Below, piece after piece: positions 1 to 11,098 of a stretch of 64,000 bases of DNA. How positions within the stretch are numbered: the first letter of the stretch is position 1; every line of letters starts with the position of its first letter. The stretch comes from Leguminivora glycinivorella. Lineage: Eukaryota > Arthropoda > Insecta > Lepidoptera > Tortricidae. The translations under genes and the position numbers were made by a program. The stretch is taken from positions 12,406,502 through 12,470,501 of the forward strand of contig NC_062979.1 of NCBI RefSeq assembly GCF_023078275.1, given 5' to 3'. Under the pieces are notes generated by a model that saw only the letters and a list, made by a program, of their open reading frames with translations, was not told where the DNA came from and did no database searches.

Positions 1-170
1 GTGACTACTTAAAAATCCAAATCAAAATATTTGTTGAAATAATTTGATTTGTTCCCATAGTTGCGCCGTTATGTTTGAAATGCTTCGTGATTTGAAATAG
101 ATTTTATTTCATTTAACGTAATTTGCCCGCACTTATTTATGCAGTGATGACATTGCAGACAAGTATTTTA

Positions 171-315
171 CAGTAGGCCTAGCACATGATGGCCGCGGGA
201 GTATGTCGCCGCGAGATAGATGACACGTCTTTGTCTAATTGTATTAATGACATAAGGACAGGTAGTCTATCTCGCGGCGACATACTCTCGCGGCCATCAT
301 GTGCTAGGCCTGCTG
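171..315. mobile_element. Short hairpin MITE
   Basis: Two arms of about 50 bp (171-222 and 265-315) are near-perfect inverted repeats beginning CAG(T/C)AGGCCTAGCACATG and surround a loop of roughly 40 bp. Two overlapping short open frames here are by-products of the palindrome. The end sequence resembles hAT-type MITEs, but I see no convincing 8-bp target duplication, so the superfamily is open. Confidence 0.75.
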
Positions 316-371
316 GTGCATGTTTCTTAATAAAGAGTAAATACATTTTAAAATCAGGTGCGGCATAGGTA

Positions 372-1240
372 CAGTCAACCAATTGGAACCCTAGGCCACT
401 CTACGTGAGCGTCAGAATGGCGGGTGTACATCAAGCAATCCTGGTGTCGTATACGTCAGGAGTTAGTGCTAGCAATGTGCCAAATGTGCGCCAAAATTTG
501 AGCAATGTGCTCTTTGAACTCCAGAGATATTTAAGAAATTAATGACACCCGCCATTCTGACGTCAGGTTGGCGGGTGTACTTCCAGTTCTAGCTAATGGC
601 TGCTTACTCGAGGGTGAAAGTACTGCCTAAGGTTAGTGCTCGCAATGTGCTTCCACATGTATGAAACACACACTAATTCAGAGAGCCGTTGAAGAGTAAT
701 ATGGGATTGAATAAATATATCTATAAGTATCACTTTTTTGTGAAAAGCGCCTGAATGTTAATGCTGCATTTCAGGTAATGAACATTGCTATTTTATTTCA
801 GCAGGCGTTATAGACATCTTTATTCAATCCCATATTACTCTTCAACGGCTCTCTGAATTAGTGTGTGTTTCATACATGTGGAAGCACATTGCAAGCACTA
901 ACCTTAGGCAGTACTTTCACCCTCAAGTTAACAGCCATTAGCTAGAACTGGAAGTACACCCGCCAACCTGACGTCAGAATGGCGGGTGTCATTAATTTCT
1001 TAAATATCTCTGGAGTTCAAAGAGCACATTGCTCGAATTTTGGCGCACATTTGGCACATTGCTAGCACTAACTCCTGACGTATACCACACCAGGATTGCT
1101 TGATGTACACCCGCCATTCTGACGCTCACCACTCTACAACCATGTCAAAATGACAAGTAGTAAGAGATTCCTTACAATCTGATTTATAACGTCACTGTGA
1201 CATAGTTCTACAGTGGCCTAGGGTTCCAATTGGTTGACTG
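372..1240. mobile_element. Foldback DNA transposon with TA duplication
   Basis: The outer terminal repeat starts CAGTCAACCAATTGGAACCC at 372 and its reverse complement ends at 1240; each end is flanked by TA (370-371 and 1241-1242), as in Tc1/mariner-type elements. Inside, about 300 bp at 405-720 pairs with about 815-1122, giving one very large hairpin. The arms carry further inverted copies of a GTCAGAATGGCGGGTGTAC motif. The arms are unequal: the right side has about 90 bp (1130-1210) with no partner on the left, and both junctions lie at a CACTCTAC motif. No transposase frame is present. Confidence 0.85.
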
Positions 1241-1427
1241 TACATGCTTTCATGAAAGTGGCGTGAGGGACAATTTCTAAGAAATAGTACACTACATTCT
1301 TGCAATAACGATGAGAGTATTAGAAAATTATAAATATCATCGGAAGATTTCACGCTTCCGTCTATTCAGAAAATATCCAAAATATGTATATACCTTAATA
1401 TTGTCTTCGGTTACCGCGATAGTTACT

Positions 1428-1798
1428 CATGAAATAAAACTATGGAAACGGATTAAATCGCGTATAATGAATTTACAATTCATCCCGACGTTTCGAACAC
1501 TTTACAGCATTGGTGGTCAACGGGTGACTGAGGAAAAATTACAACGTGCAAAAGCTACCCACATAAAAGAAATATTAACGAACCATGACCATAAATAATC
1601 TAGATTTCTAAAGCAGGTTCACACACTATTAATAAAGCTAGTTATCCAATATTCAAAAAAATTACCATTACTATGTTTAAAAAAAAAAATTCTACACAAA
1701 ATTGACAAAAACGAATGCTGTAAAGTGTTCGAAACGTCGGGATGAATTGTAAATTCATTATACGCGATTTAATCCGTTTCCATAGTTTTATTTCATGA
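1428..1798. mobile_element. Foldback repeat, 84-bp arms
   Basis: Positions 1428-1511 and 1714-1798 are inverted copies of one sequence containing CATCCCGACGTTTCGAACAC. The spacer is about 200 bp and holds the motif CAACGGGTGACTGAGG. I recognise the arm as a common lepidopteran interspersed repeat from memory. Short open frames on each strand here merely read through the arms and share the same translated stretch, so they are not separate genes. Confidence 0.65.
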
Positions 1799-1830
1799 TG
1801 TATATACCTTCTTAAGTAATATGCCGTTTT

Positions 1831-2606
1831 CATAGCTGGGCATTAACTCGTTAATCCGTTAATCGTTAATTAACGAAGTTAACATTTCGATTAACGGATT
1901 AACTTTTAAGTTAACTTGAAAAAAATGTTAACGGATTCGTTAACTTCCGTTAAATTTCTCCGAGTCCGTTAATCGTTAATCTAGTAGGGCACAGGCGCCA
2001 TCTGCGCTGCGAAAAACACGTTCTGAACGCTACTATAAAAGCCCGAAGTACGGCAAATCCTATGATTTGCCGGTAAATCCTAGGTTTTACCGATGTCGAT
2101 TGCTAAAAGTCCGAAATATTACCTAAAAAAGTATTCTTCACTTTGATTTGCTTTTACTAACTTTGATTCGGTGAATCCTAAGCTTTACCATGGCGACTGT
2201 TGTAGTGATAGGGCCGCAAATTCGAGCCCTATTTACGACCACATTCGCTTCCCTAGCCTCTACCGCCCAAAGTGCCACAACAGTCCCGTCACCGCCAGCA
2301 TCTCTCCTGACACAGCTCTTGGCAGTAGCTCAGGCGATCACTGCCTTCCACGTGCAGCCTAGAGTTCAATAGACTAGCTGTACTTCGGCCTTTTACAGAA
2401 ATATAATACTTTATAGTGGATACTGATGCAACTAAACATTTAAAGAAAAATTCATTTTTCTTCACGTGTTAACGGATTAACGATTAACTTTAACTTACGT
2501 TAAATTTGTCGAAATGTATCGCTTTAACGATTAACGAAGTTAACTTTTTTAGTAACGGATTAGCGATTAACGAAGTTAACTATTTGATTAACGGTGCCCA
2601 GCTATG
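1831..2606. mobile_element. hAT-type MITE with perfect 8-bp duplication
   Basis: Terminal inverted repeats CATAGCTGGGCA (1831-1842) and its complement (2595-2606) are bounded by the identical 8-mer GCCGTTTT at 1823-1830 and 2607-2614. This TSD length and the TGGGCA-type end fit the hAT superfamily. The subterminal 150 bp at each end are packed with variants of TTAACG/CGTTAA, potential transposase-binding repeats. The 776-bp body has only short overlapping open frames (2171-2372) with no recognisable domain, so it is non-autonomous. Confidence 0.85.
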
Positions 2607-2615
2607 GCCGTTTTC

Positions 2616-3035
2616 AAGTAGGTACCGGCCGAACTTGTTTGCTTTTCAATTTTTATTCCTCCTGAGTTCTCTAAGTTACGGTAAATTAGGTTTCTTGCTT
2701 AGTTTACCTACGAGTAAGTATATTGAACATAAATCAACTACTTTCTGCTCCATTGATTAAACATCATTTTTCCGTAATTAAATTAATCCAAGTGAGATGT
2801 TAAATGAAATGTGACCCGTACTCAGGTCGTCCATTAACCCGCGGCCAGCAAGGAATGGCTGCGGTCGACGAATCGTCGTAGTAATTAGGTCCCAAGACCC
2901 TAAAAGGGTTTGCGAACCAATGTACCCTGAACTATGTCATTACGACCAATGTGTTAAATGGAATCATTCGTTTTGGGTAATAAAATATATTAGAGCAAGT
3001 TTGTTTGTTTCTCGGATTCTGCACTTTATTTAATA
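2616..3035. other. No feature recognised
   Basis: AT-rich sequence without a supportable gene, long inverted repeat or recognised repeat family. Confidence 0.4.
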
Positions 3036-3200
3036 ACTAGCTTTTGCCCGCGGCTTCGTTCGCGTTAGAAAGAGACAAAAAGTAGCCTACGTCACTCTCC
3101 ATCCCTTCAACTATCTCCACCTAAAAAAATCACGTCGATTCGTAGCTCCGTTTTGCCGTGAAAGAAGGACAAACAAACAGACACACACACTTTCCCATAG
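3036..3200 (+). repeat. Retroposon 3' tail (RTE-like)
   Basis: Begins ACTAGCTTTTGCCCGCGGCT and runs through CACTCTCCATCCCTTCAACT and ACGGACAAACAAACAGACAC-type motifs, the common insect retroposon tail that usually ends near AGTATGGAT. This copy stops at CTTTCCCATAG. Related copies lie near 9988, 21705, 38282 and 38463. Assignment to the RTE clade is from memory. Confidence 0.6.
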
Positions 3201-4304
3201 ACAGTATTTTTCACTTTTAGACAGTATTTTTCTGTAGTTACTTCAGTAAAATATAACAAGTGGTTATTGGTCTCTGAGTTCATACTTTATTTCATGATGT
3301 AGGTACCTACTAGAAACAACATTTTTACTTAGCATTGAAATTTTTGACATTTAACATTATTTATGTACGTTGATTGTGGTTTCATTCCAATAATCGATCA
3401 AAATTACGATAATACGCTAAATAATATCCATCCTTCCATACCAACCCCGCAGCACCGCCTTGAATCATTCGATTAAAACTCGTGTTTAGCCAAGTTCCCA
3501 ATTGCTTACGCTACGTAGTGACCGAAACGCAACAATATAATATACAATTAAATAGTAAAATTTTCAATGTTTTTTTTTTGTACGAAAACTTAGACAGTTG
3601 ACTGACTTATCCGATCTACTCCATAAATAGGAACATTTTTTACTTTTTTCTAATTGGAAAACGAAACCGAATAATCCGGTTATGCCCTTAAACGGATCTC
3701 TATATTTAGATCCCATTTAAGCTACGTCCTTTAATCGGTCCTGTAGAGAGAGACAGAGACTAGGTATCGAATCCTTAGCCACGGAGCAAACACAACTTGG
3801 CTTTACTCCTCCGGCCTAAAGTTTGAAGTTCATGCCATATCTAACATGTCCACACTAAAATGTGCTCATTAAGGCCCGTCGTCGGCAACTTACCGAGCAT
3901 TAGATGAATAATTAAGCCTGGCTTGTCCGGCCTTAATGGCCGCCGCCAGCTTCTTTCTAGCTTTGTCTGACTAGGCTCGGATACAAATAGTCTTTATTAT
4001 TTTTGTCACACAATTGAAAACTTATGGGTAATAAAAATAGGTAATTTGTATTGAACATTTTCACTATATTTCTTGGTTCAGTTCCGAATTTCCGAGAGCC
4101 ATAGAAACCGCATTCATTCCCAGAATAGAAATTACTAGTCTACGTATACGAGTATTACGAGTGTACGAGTGTATTGTATTTTATTTTTGTGTGTAGTATA
4201 TTGTTTTGCGTTATTTGCGTATAGTATAGTTTGTGCTAGATTTCCTCTAAGTCTACATTTAGTAAACCTACTTACAAGGTTAAATTTATTATTCTCCACT
4301 GCCT
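3201..4304. other. No gene seen
   Basis: About 1.1 kb of AT-rich DNA. A short palindromic CCGGCCTTAATGGCCG occurs near 3937. I see no coding region or element boundary. Confidence 0.4.
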
Positions 4305-4438
4305 AGGTTGTCTGGAAGAGATCGCTCTTTAGCGATAAGACCGCCTCTTGTTTTACCTCTTAAGTTGTTGTTTATACTTACTGTGTTGTTTCCTGTATTG
4401 AGGTGTGCAATAAAGAGTATTTGTATTGTATTGTATTA
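4305..4438 (+). repeat. LINE 3' tail ending in TTGTA repeats
   Basis: Contains GGTTGTCTGGAAGAGATCGC, CTCTTTAGCGATAAGACCGC and GTGCAATAAAGAGTAT, then a terminal run of TTGTA pentamers, as in the 3' end of a lepidopteran non-LTR element. An inverted copy with the same order of motifs lies at 37858-37999. Confidence 0.6.
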
Positions 4439-4466
4439 GTCAGAACAGTTTCTTATTTGAAACTGT

Positions 4467-4885
4467 CAAATAGTTAAATTGTTTTACAAGGGGCAAAGTT
4501 GTTGTTTAATCCCACGTGCACGAGCGAAAGATTCCAATTGAACCGCGAGCGTAGCGAGTGGTTCAAAAAGTGGAATCTTGAGCGTTGCGAGGGTTTCAAG
4601 GCGCGAAGGTCAAACAAACTTTGCCGCCGAGTGAAATACAAAATGTTTCACCACACCAACACGAACAAAATACTGACTATAAAACATCAAACTAAATCAA
4701 ATCTATCAATCTAATCAATATTTATGATTCAAAATCATCATTTACACGTAAATTATACCAGCCAGCTCAATACATCAAGTTAAAATTTGTATGAAATTAC
4801 TTTGCACTCTTGTGGATAAAATGCAATTTTGCTATCTGTTTTCGAATAGCAAAATAATAAGCCTTTTCCAGTTGGTGTGGCGAAA
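4467..4885 (+). repeat. Left portion of a large TIR repeat
   Basis: Carries the left terminal sequence TACAAGGGGCAAAGTTGTTG followed by about 400 bp closely matching the first 430 bp of the fuller element at 8046-8654, including CGAGCGTAGCGAGTGGTTCA. The right half is absent. The 71-codon open frame inside is not supported as a gene. Confidence 0.6.
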
Positions 4886-5515
4886 AATAAATAATAATTT
4901 GCTAGGTACTATGAAATTTCTATGAAACACTACCATGTGATGCGACATCACGGTAAAGTACCTACTCCTTATATAAATTGGATAAACGGTGTTGCTGTCT
5001 ACGTTTTTCCAGAATTTGAGTAAGTAATTAGGTGAGAAATCATTAAGAAAATGTTTATAAGAACGTAAAGTACCTACGCCAGATGTGCGCAAAAACTTTC
5101 GCGCAGAAAGTGACCTGAAACACAGCAATTTATTACACATACATCATTACAACTTCTCAACCTCAACACAATAAGCCTACTTACTAAGCCTCACATTGCG
5201 GGTCGGCAACTCAGAACTTTCCTGCCAGCATAATTATTTAGCTGGCAAATCAAAGTGAGGCGAATTTAACCAAGAATCCCTACTAAAGTAGGGCTGCGGT
5301 CCCTGTGACAAGCGGCCACATAATAGACTGTTATTAGTTGGCCAGTTTGCAAAGACCCTCGTAATGTGCTGCAGGAATTAGTCATTTACATATGAGTTAA
5401 CTAGATATGTAGATTGTAAACAGTGGAACTTGTGTGTGTAGTTTGTCTAGCACGGATTTCTATATGCTTATGCACTTTTATTAAGTGCAATGTGGGCATA
5501 TCATAAGTATGATCT
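4886..5515. other. No gene seen
   Basis: AT-rich sequence; an open frame on the minus strand (to about 5140) has no recognisable domain and overlaps the end of the preceding repeat. Confidence 0.4.
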
Positions 5516-5754
5516 TTTTCCCCTCACTAGCTCGGAAACACGTGTTTTGTCCTTTAATACCAGCGGGTAAAAACGCATTTTATCCACTAGTGGGTAAAGT
5601 AGTTTGACCTTGAATAAAGTCAAATTAACTGCTTTAACATTGTTAAAAGTAGGTGAATCTAGTAATAAAGTTGATTTACCACCTGTGGAACTACTGGAAG
5701 CAGTGATAAACGCATTTTTTGCGTTGTAGTTTCCTCGCTATAGTGAGGGGAAAA
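5516..5754. mobile_element. TIR repeat TTTTCCCCTCACTA
   Basis: TTTTCCCCTCACTA at 5516 is the inverse of TAGTGAGGGGAAAA ending at 5754. The body contains ACCAGCGGGTAAAAACGCAT and CCACTAGTGGGTAAAGTA. It looks like a non-autonomous DNA element. The repeat may extend some 40 bp past the right arm; no clear target duplication was seen. Confidence 0.5.
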
Positions 5755-6395
5755 GTTTTGTGTTACACTCGGGTGCAAATGTATTTTTCTCAAACATGCA
5801 ATGAAATATTGTATTTACGTTCCTTAAAATGGGCTGGGAACACAGACCAACCCCTATAGACATCTATTACAAGACGACTCACGGTCGCCAGCCTTCCTAG
5901 TATTTGCACTGATATAAGCGCGGGCGCTCGCCGTGCCCGATCAGTATCGACCAAGTAACAGACCCGAAAGCAGCGCGTGTTTTTCGCACAAAAAAATTGG
6001 AAAAGGGTATTTTGATGCCTTAAAGATGTCCACCTGTAGTGTGAAATGGTGTGGAAAGGTAACAAGAAGCTCAAATTTAAAAACAGACGGCATTACATTC
6101 CACAAATAAGTCATATTTATAATTTATTCAGAGCCGGCATAGGTCAACTTACATTGGCCACTTACGCGTCAGTAGAGGGACAGTCATACTTCTGTCCCTT
6201 TTCATCTGGCGCGACTGCCCGCCGTCCTTGAAACGGCCAATCACAGCGCGCTTAACACATTCCCCGCCCGCTCCTCGCACCCCAAACACTGGTGACTCGT
6301 ATCGCGAACCAAATATACAAGACTGCCACTCTATAGGAGGTTCTCTGTGGCTGGGAAGTATCGCTTTTTGGGCGCAACAACTCGAGAGGACTGTA
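5755..6395. other. No gene seen
   Basis: Short open frames on both strands here have no recognisable domains. GC content rises toward the right, next to the GC-rich element that follows. Confidence 0.35.
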
Positions 6396-7303
6396 AGGGT
6401 CCCCCCACATCTAGCGTCTCGCGAACGTCGTCGCCTCTCCAACGCCTGCGCGGCGTCGACGCCGCGCTTCCGCAGCGCCGACGCGACGTTGCGACGCCTC
6501 TCGAACGTCGACGTCGCAGTAACGTCCGCGCGGCGTCGACGCCGCGTTAGCGCCGCGCCTCCTCGACGTCAGTGGCAGTAAACCAAAAGTAGCTTATACG
6601 TTAGTTCGTATGCCTTAACCAATTTTTTGAAAAGTTATTTCTATAATGTAGGTGCATCAAGGCGACTTGTTTACAGAAGGTCTGTGGCCTGTGTTGTATC
6701 AACTACGTTTGACGTATTGCTTCCCTGTCACACTTACGATTCCCAAGTGCGACAAATGTGTCAAAAGGTTCACGGCAGGCCCTCCTCAATGAATGCTCTT
6801 GACACGTATCTTTATCTAATCTAGGTAATTATCGGAAAAACTGTCATTTCATAGAAATATTGTAAAAACACTAAACAGAGAATGTGTCGAAGAAACGGGA
6901 GCAAAAAGCAATATTTACGCGTCTAGCGACCGTCATGATGCAGAAATTTAAGGTTTTTGATGAGTAGATTACGTTTATTTGCCATAATTTGTTAGTTACT
7001 AAAAATACCGGGAATCCGGTATTACAATATTAAATACCGGTTTTGAAATCTACCCCAAAAATCCCGAGATACTGGGATCCCGGTATTGTAAGGCCTAGCT
7101 GGACGTTGGTCGCCGCTGGCATCGCGGAGGCGCTGCGCGGGCGCGGCGTTGGCGCTGCGACGACGCCGCGCGGACGCCACTGCGACGTCGACGTTCGATA
7201 GGCGCCGCAACGTCGCGTCGGCGCTGCGGGAGCGCGGCGTCGACGCCGCGCGGGCGTTGGAGGGGCGACGACGTTCGCGAGACGCTAGATGTGGGGGGAC
7301 CCT
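6396..7303. mobile_element. GC-rich long-TIR element with nested hAT remnant
   Basis: AGGGTCCCCCCACATCTAGC at 6396 is repeated in inverse ending at 7303. Both arms (6396-6580 and about 7098-7303) are extremely GC- and CpG-rich with many GCGGCGTCGACGCCGC-like palindromes. The middle (about 6580-7097) is AT-rich and matches the right half of the hAT-like element at 14605-16487, including the TAC(C/T)GGGATCCCGGTATT end. So an end-truncated hAT copy lies inside this element. Arginine-rich open frames in the arms are composition artefacts. Confidence 0.75.
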
Positions 7304-7383
7304 AAAGGGATTTCATATTATGTTTTAGGCCTAGGCCTGCAAAGTAACTTTTTTTTATAAAATATTGTCCTTTATAGCATTTT

Positions 7384-7433
7384 TAGGGTTCCGTACCAAA
7401 AAGGTACAACAGGAACCCTTATGGTGCGACTCT
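7384..7433 (-). repeat. End fragment of GGGTTCCGTA repeat
   Basis: Begins AGGGTTCCGTACCAAAAAGG and includes GGAACCCTTATGGTGCGACT, which is the inverse of the right end of the longer copies at 28661-29504 and 52637-53034. Confidence 0.6.
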
Positions 7434-7464
7434 GTTTTTTATTTCATTGTATGTTTGAGAAAAG

Positions 7465-7600
7465 CACTATACATGCCTCGGCGTGAAAACGGATTCCCGG
7501 CCTCGTATCCCTATCCGGCCTCGCTCGCACGCTCGCTCGGCCGTATATACCCACTTGGCCGGAAATCCTCATTTTCCCGGCCTCTGACGTAACTTCTCGT
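7465..7600. repeat. Repeat shared with 34563-34665
   Basis: GCACTATACATGCCTCGGCG followed by GTGAAAAC and ending in CGGCCTCTGACGTAA matches the segment at 34563-34665 (GCACTATACATTCCTCGCCG and GGCGTCTGACGTAATG). This copy contains an internal cluster of CTCGCTCGCACGCTCGCTCG. The family is unidentified. Confidence 0.5.
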
Positions 7601-7605
7601 GTGTT

Positions 7606-7752
7606 AAAAAACTCGCAAGTTCAGGATTCTATTCTCGAACCACTCGCTTCGCTCGTGGTTCAACTATGGAATCTTTTCACTTGCTCGTTTTTCAATTCCA
7701 CACTCGGCGTCAAAATACAACTTTGCCCCCTTGTATAACAAATAACTATTTT
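7606..7752 (+). repeat. Solo right end of large TIR repeat
   Basis: Matches the right end of the element at 8046-8654, including CTCGCTTCGCTCGTGGTTCA and TTGCCCCCTTGTATAACAAA. It lies about 300 bp upstream of, and in the same orientation as, the full copy. Confidence 0.6.
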
Positions 7753-8045
7753 CAACTTTTATTTGCAGTTACAAATATTTCAGAACTTATGTTTTGTGTG
7801 CAATAAGGATTTTTTCATCACAATGAATTTTAATTTCAAAGAGTGTAATGAGTAGGTACCATTACCATGTTATGAACACGTACCTACCTAAAGCTATTTT
7901 AGTCGCAACATTTTATAGGTACATCAAACTTCAGCTACTTTAACATTGAAAAGCAAAAGTTGAAAGTACCAATATACCCCTCCAATTTAGTTTTATCTGT
8001 CTTGAGGACCTTGAGGTATCTACTAAGTAATCACCACTAACAATG
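7753..8045. other. No gene seen
   Basis: AT-rich spacer between two copies of one TIR repeat family. Confidence 0.35.
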
Positions 8046-8654
8046 AATAGTTATTTGTTTTACAAGGGGGCAAAGTTGTTGTTTAACCGCATGTGCCAAT
8101 ATTGATACCCGAGCAAGCGAAAGATTCCAATATTGAAGCGTGAGCGTAGCGAGTGGTTCAAAAAGTGGAAGCTTGAGCGTTGCGAGGGTTTCAAGGCACG
8201 AAGGTTAAACAAACTTTGCCACCGAGTGAAACACAACATTTTTCACCACACCAACACGAACAAAATACTGACTATAAAACATCAAATTAAATCAAATTCA
8301 TCAATTTATTAGATTTTTATGATTCAAAATCATCATTTATAGGTAAATTCTACAAGTCAGCTTAAGACATCAAGTTAAAATTTGTATGAAATTACTTTGC
8401 ACTCTTGTGAATAAAATGCAATTTTGCTATCTGTTTTCGAATAGCAAAGTAAGCCTTTATTAGTTGGTGTGGTGAAAATGTATTTTACTTCTTGTGTATT
8501 GAAAAAACGCGCAAGTTCAGGATTCTATTCTCGACCCACTCGCTTCGCTCGTGGTTCAAGGGTTCAACTATAGAATCTTTTCACTTGCTCGTTTTTCAAT
8601 TCCACACTCGGCGTTAAAATACAATTTTGCCCCCTTGTATAACAAATAACTATT
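8046..8654 (+). mobile_element. Non-autonomous TIR element, 609 bp
   Basis: Terminal repeats AATAGTTATTTGTT(T/A)TACA followed by AGGGGGCAAA at 8046 and the inverse ending at 8654 pair over about 33 bp. The body includes two oppositely oriented CGCTTCGCTCGTGGTTC-like stretches. Partial copies lie at 4467-4885 and 7606-7752. There is no transposase frame and the superfamily is unknown. Confidence 0.65.
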
Positions 8655-9987
8655 ACAACATTGTAATTACCTGTTCAATTAAGTTGTTTAAAACGCTAAG
8701 AATAAAACAAACTCACGTTACCTTATTTATTGTGTCTGATTATCGAGCCATATTTATTAATGTAAGTTTTACTTCAAAGTCTAAAAGGTTACAGCAGAAT
8801 TTTCGTATTCTCTAGCGGAGTAAGCGACACCCCACCTCGCGGGGCGAATTTTTCTAAAAGCATTGGAAAGATGATACACTGTTTAAATATTCAAAGGCCT
8901 TCTTGGTACTCTTAGAGATAGTTGTAATACTTGTGATATTTGGAGGTTTAAGGTTTTGCTTAAAAGCTGTCTATTTAAGTACAATATTGCTAAGGTATAT
9001 TTTGGGAGTGGTTATATAGTTTATGATAAGAGAGCCATGTTTAAAAGAACAGAATTAATTGCGTTACTGTTCTAATTTTGTTTTCATAAGTGCTGCTGAT
9101 ATGATAGATTTGGTAACAAAGACACAGTCTGAAATTCCAAGATTCAAAAGCATGCATACATTCGAAAATTTTCTGGGTAACGTTTAATATTTTCAAACTT
9201 ACAATAAGCTCTCATAGAAATGAATGGTGCACTTAGAGAGTAGAATGTTGCCGTGAGGTTGCCGTAGTGAAGTAAAAAAATGAAAATAGGTTCCGAACTT
9301 TCTTGAATGTTAGAAGATTTGGTTTATAATTAATACCTATTAATGTCATCGGAAAACTATCAAAGTGAATCAAAAATTTAAGAGGACTAACAAAATTTTA
9401 AATTAAATTATCTGGCTAATCAGAAGAGTCCATAATCTCAATAAAATATGCAAGAAAAATTACAATCTCCTAAAAGGATCTAAATTTGAATTTTGACATG
9501 AACGTTGAAATATAAGTAATAATCGTTAGTCGGTTAATCAACTTCTCAAAATAAATGCACCGTATTTTTATATGACCCGAAATTTCATAATTATTCGTAC
9601 AATAAACAAATGTAAATTTAACTTTCGAGGAAAAAGGCTTCTGGAGAACTTATTTCTTTTAAAGCGATCCGTCTAAACAATCTCTTTTATTTGCTATCTA
9701 AATAGCTTTCATAAATCTCAAAGATAAGACACAACTTTTCTTACCTATCTGAAGAAAGAATTTAATTACTCCGTATTAAAATTCGTCTGTTGTCGTCATT
9801 CGGCTCAAATTCGGAGTTGTTCTAATTAATATAGTATTGTTACAAAGCCGTGTTTGCAATAACGAATTTGAAGCATTTCCACTTTCGCAGTCTAGTCAAA
9901 TAGTAACGCGTATTTCGGATCTTCAATTCAGTTTTAAATTAAATTCTCGACATCTAATTGAGCGCGGTATTTTTATTTTATACTTTT
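8655..9987. other. No feature recognised
   Basis: About 1.3 kb of AT-rich sequence with stops in all frames. No repeat family or inverted repeat was recognised. Confidence 0.4.
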
Positions 9988-10190
9988 ACTAGGTTTTGCC
10001 CGCGGTTTCGCTCACGCTAAATTCGCAAAAGGAAAGTATAGGTTAGAAAGACACAAAAAGTAGCATAGTCACTCTCCATCCTTTCAAATATCTCCACTTA
10101 AAAAATCACGTCAATTCATCGCTCCGTTTTGCCGTGAAAGACGGACAAACATACAGAAACACACTTTCCCATTAAGTATGGATATGGATT
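9988..10190 (+). repeat. Retroposon 3' tail (RTE-like)
   Basis: ACTAGGTTTTGCCCGCGGTT through CACTCTCCATCC and ACGGACAAAC, ending AGTATGGAT. Same family as the copies at 3036, 21705, 38282 and 38463. Confidence 0.6.
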
Positions 10191-10260
10191 AATTTAGTGA
10201 TCGTCACAGCGTTTTAATATTTTAAAGAGATCATAAAATCTCTTTAAAGTAAAGAAACTG

Positions 10261-10385
10261 ATTGGGGTTCATGCAATTGAATTTTACTTTACATATTCCG
10301 TTAATTTTACAGTCATTCCATGAAATTAAAGCGTGTTCATCTAATACTTTATTAAGTCAGTAAAATGCAAGTGAACCCCAATTGA
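10261..10385. mobile_element. Small hairpin element
   Basis: ATTGGGGTTCA at 10261 pairs with TGAACCCCAATT near 10385, and the pairing continues imperfectly through ATTTTACT / AGTAAAAT. It is probably a degraded MITE; no target duplication was evident. Confidence 0.45.
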
Positions 10386-10540
10386 CCGTATTTAACATTT
10401 TTAAAGTATCTACTTAATTATTCAAATCCTGGCTATCCTTTTATTATGCCGATATTAAGTTTTAAAATGTCTCAAAGTACTTAGTTTTAAAAAACCTTAA
10501 ATTAACAGTGAAGTTAAGTGAAACTTAATAGACGGAGTAT

Positions 10541-10978
10541 TTGCAAAATTGTGCGAAGCGACTTGGAATTCAAGAATTGAGTGTCATACAAAAGGCCGTC
10601 TTAAGGGAATCTTTTGCTGTGCCCTACCACACGCTTAGAGCAGCAACGGGAGTATTTGAATTGAAAACATACGGACAGGGAACTAGAAATGATTACTTAG
10701 TTTCGACATATTTTGAATTGTCAGATTACCATACTGACAAATCACAACTGTGGGCAATCCTAGGTTCAAATAGTGGAACGAGGCAGGTCGCGAGGCAAAT
10801 GGCCAACATACACGTGCCCTTGACGAGGCAGGTCGCTCGACCAAAGAAAACGCATTGGCCGTTTGCCGTGCTACAATATTTCCTTGCGACGTGCAATACG
10901 TGCATTGATCTGTGGATCCGCCAATTCACGTTCATATTAAGTAATTATCAGTTAAGTAAGAGTAATAGACATGTTTAA
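10541..10978 (+). CDS. Unrecognised 145-codon open frame
   Basis: A 145-residue open frame with no domain I recognise. It holds two direct copies of the 13-mer CGAGGCAGGTCGC (about 10779 and 10831), which translate as repeated TRQVAR. The first codon is not ATG (TTG read as a start), so it may simply be a stop-free stretch. A 69-codon frame also runs on the opposite strand, which argues that composition rather than selection keeps it open. It could be a fragment of an element adjoining the LINE downstream, or chance; coding status is doubtful. Confidence 0.15.
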   Translation: MQNCAKRLGIQELSVIQKAVLRESFAVPYHTLRAATGVFELKTYGQGTRNDYLVSTYFELSDYHTDKSQLWAILGSNSGTRQVARQMANIHVPLTRQVARPKKTHWPFAVLQYFLATCNTCIDLWIRQFTFILSNYQLSKSNRHV

Positions 10979-11067
10979 GTAATGCGCTACAAGCTTCGTC
11001 AAAAAGTAAGACAATGGAAAATCCGCAACATGCATCGTCAATAAACTAAACCTAAAAGTACATACTA

Positions 11068-11098
11068 AAAAAAAAAAAACACACACACACACACACAC
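11068..11098. repeat. A-run plus (AC)n microsatellite
   Basis: About 13 A residues followed by about nine AC units. It directly abuts the stop codon of the minus-strand LINE fragment, where it forms the (GT)n/T-rich 3' tail. Confidence 0.8.

Noticed and set aside
2171..2372. Two overlapping plus-strand frames in the hAT MITE
   Set aside because: Short, in different frames over the same bases, no domain; the element is non-autonomous.
4832..5140. 102-codon minus-strand frame
   Set aside because: AT-biased, no domain, and overlaps the end of a TIR repeat.
6149..7210. Arg/Ala-rich open frames in the GC-rich element
   Set aside because: Composition effect in CpG-rich inverted arms; similar frames appear on both strands.
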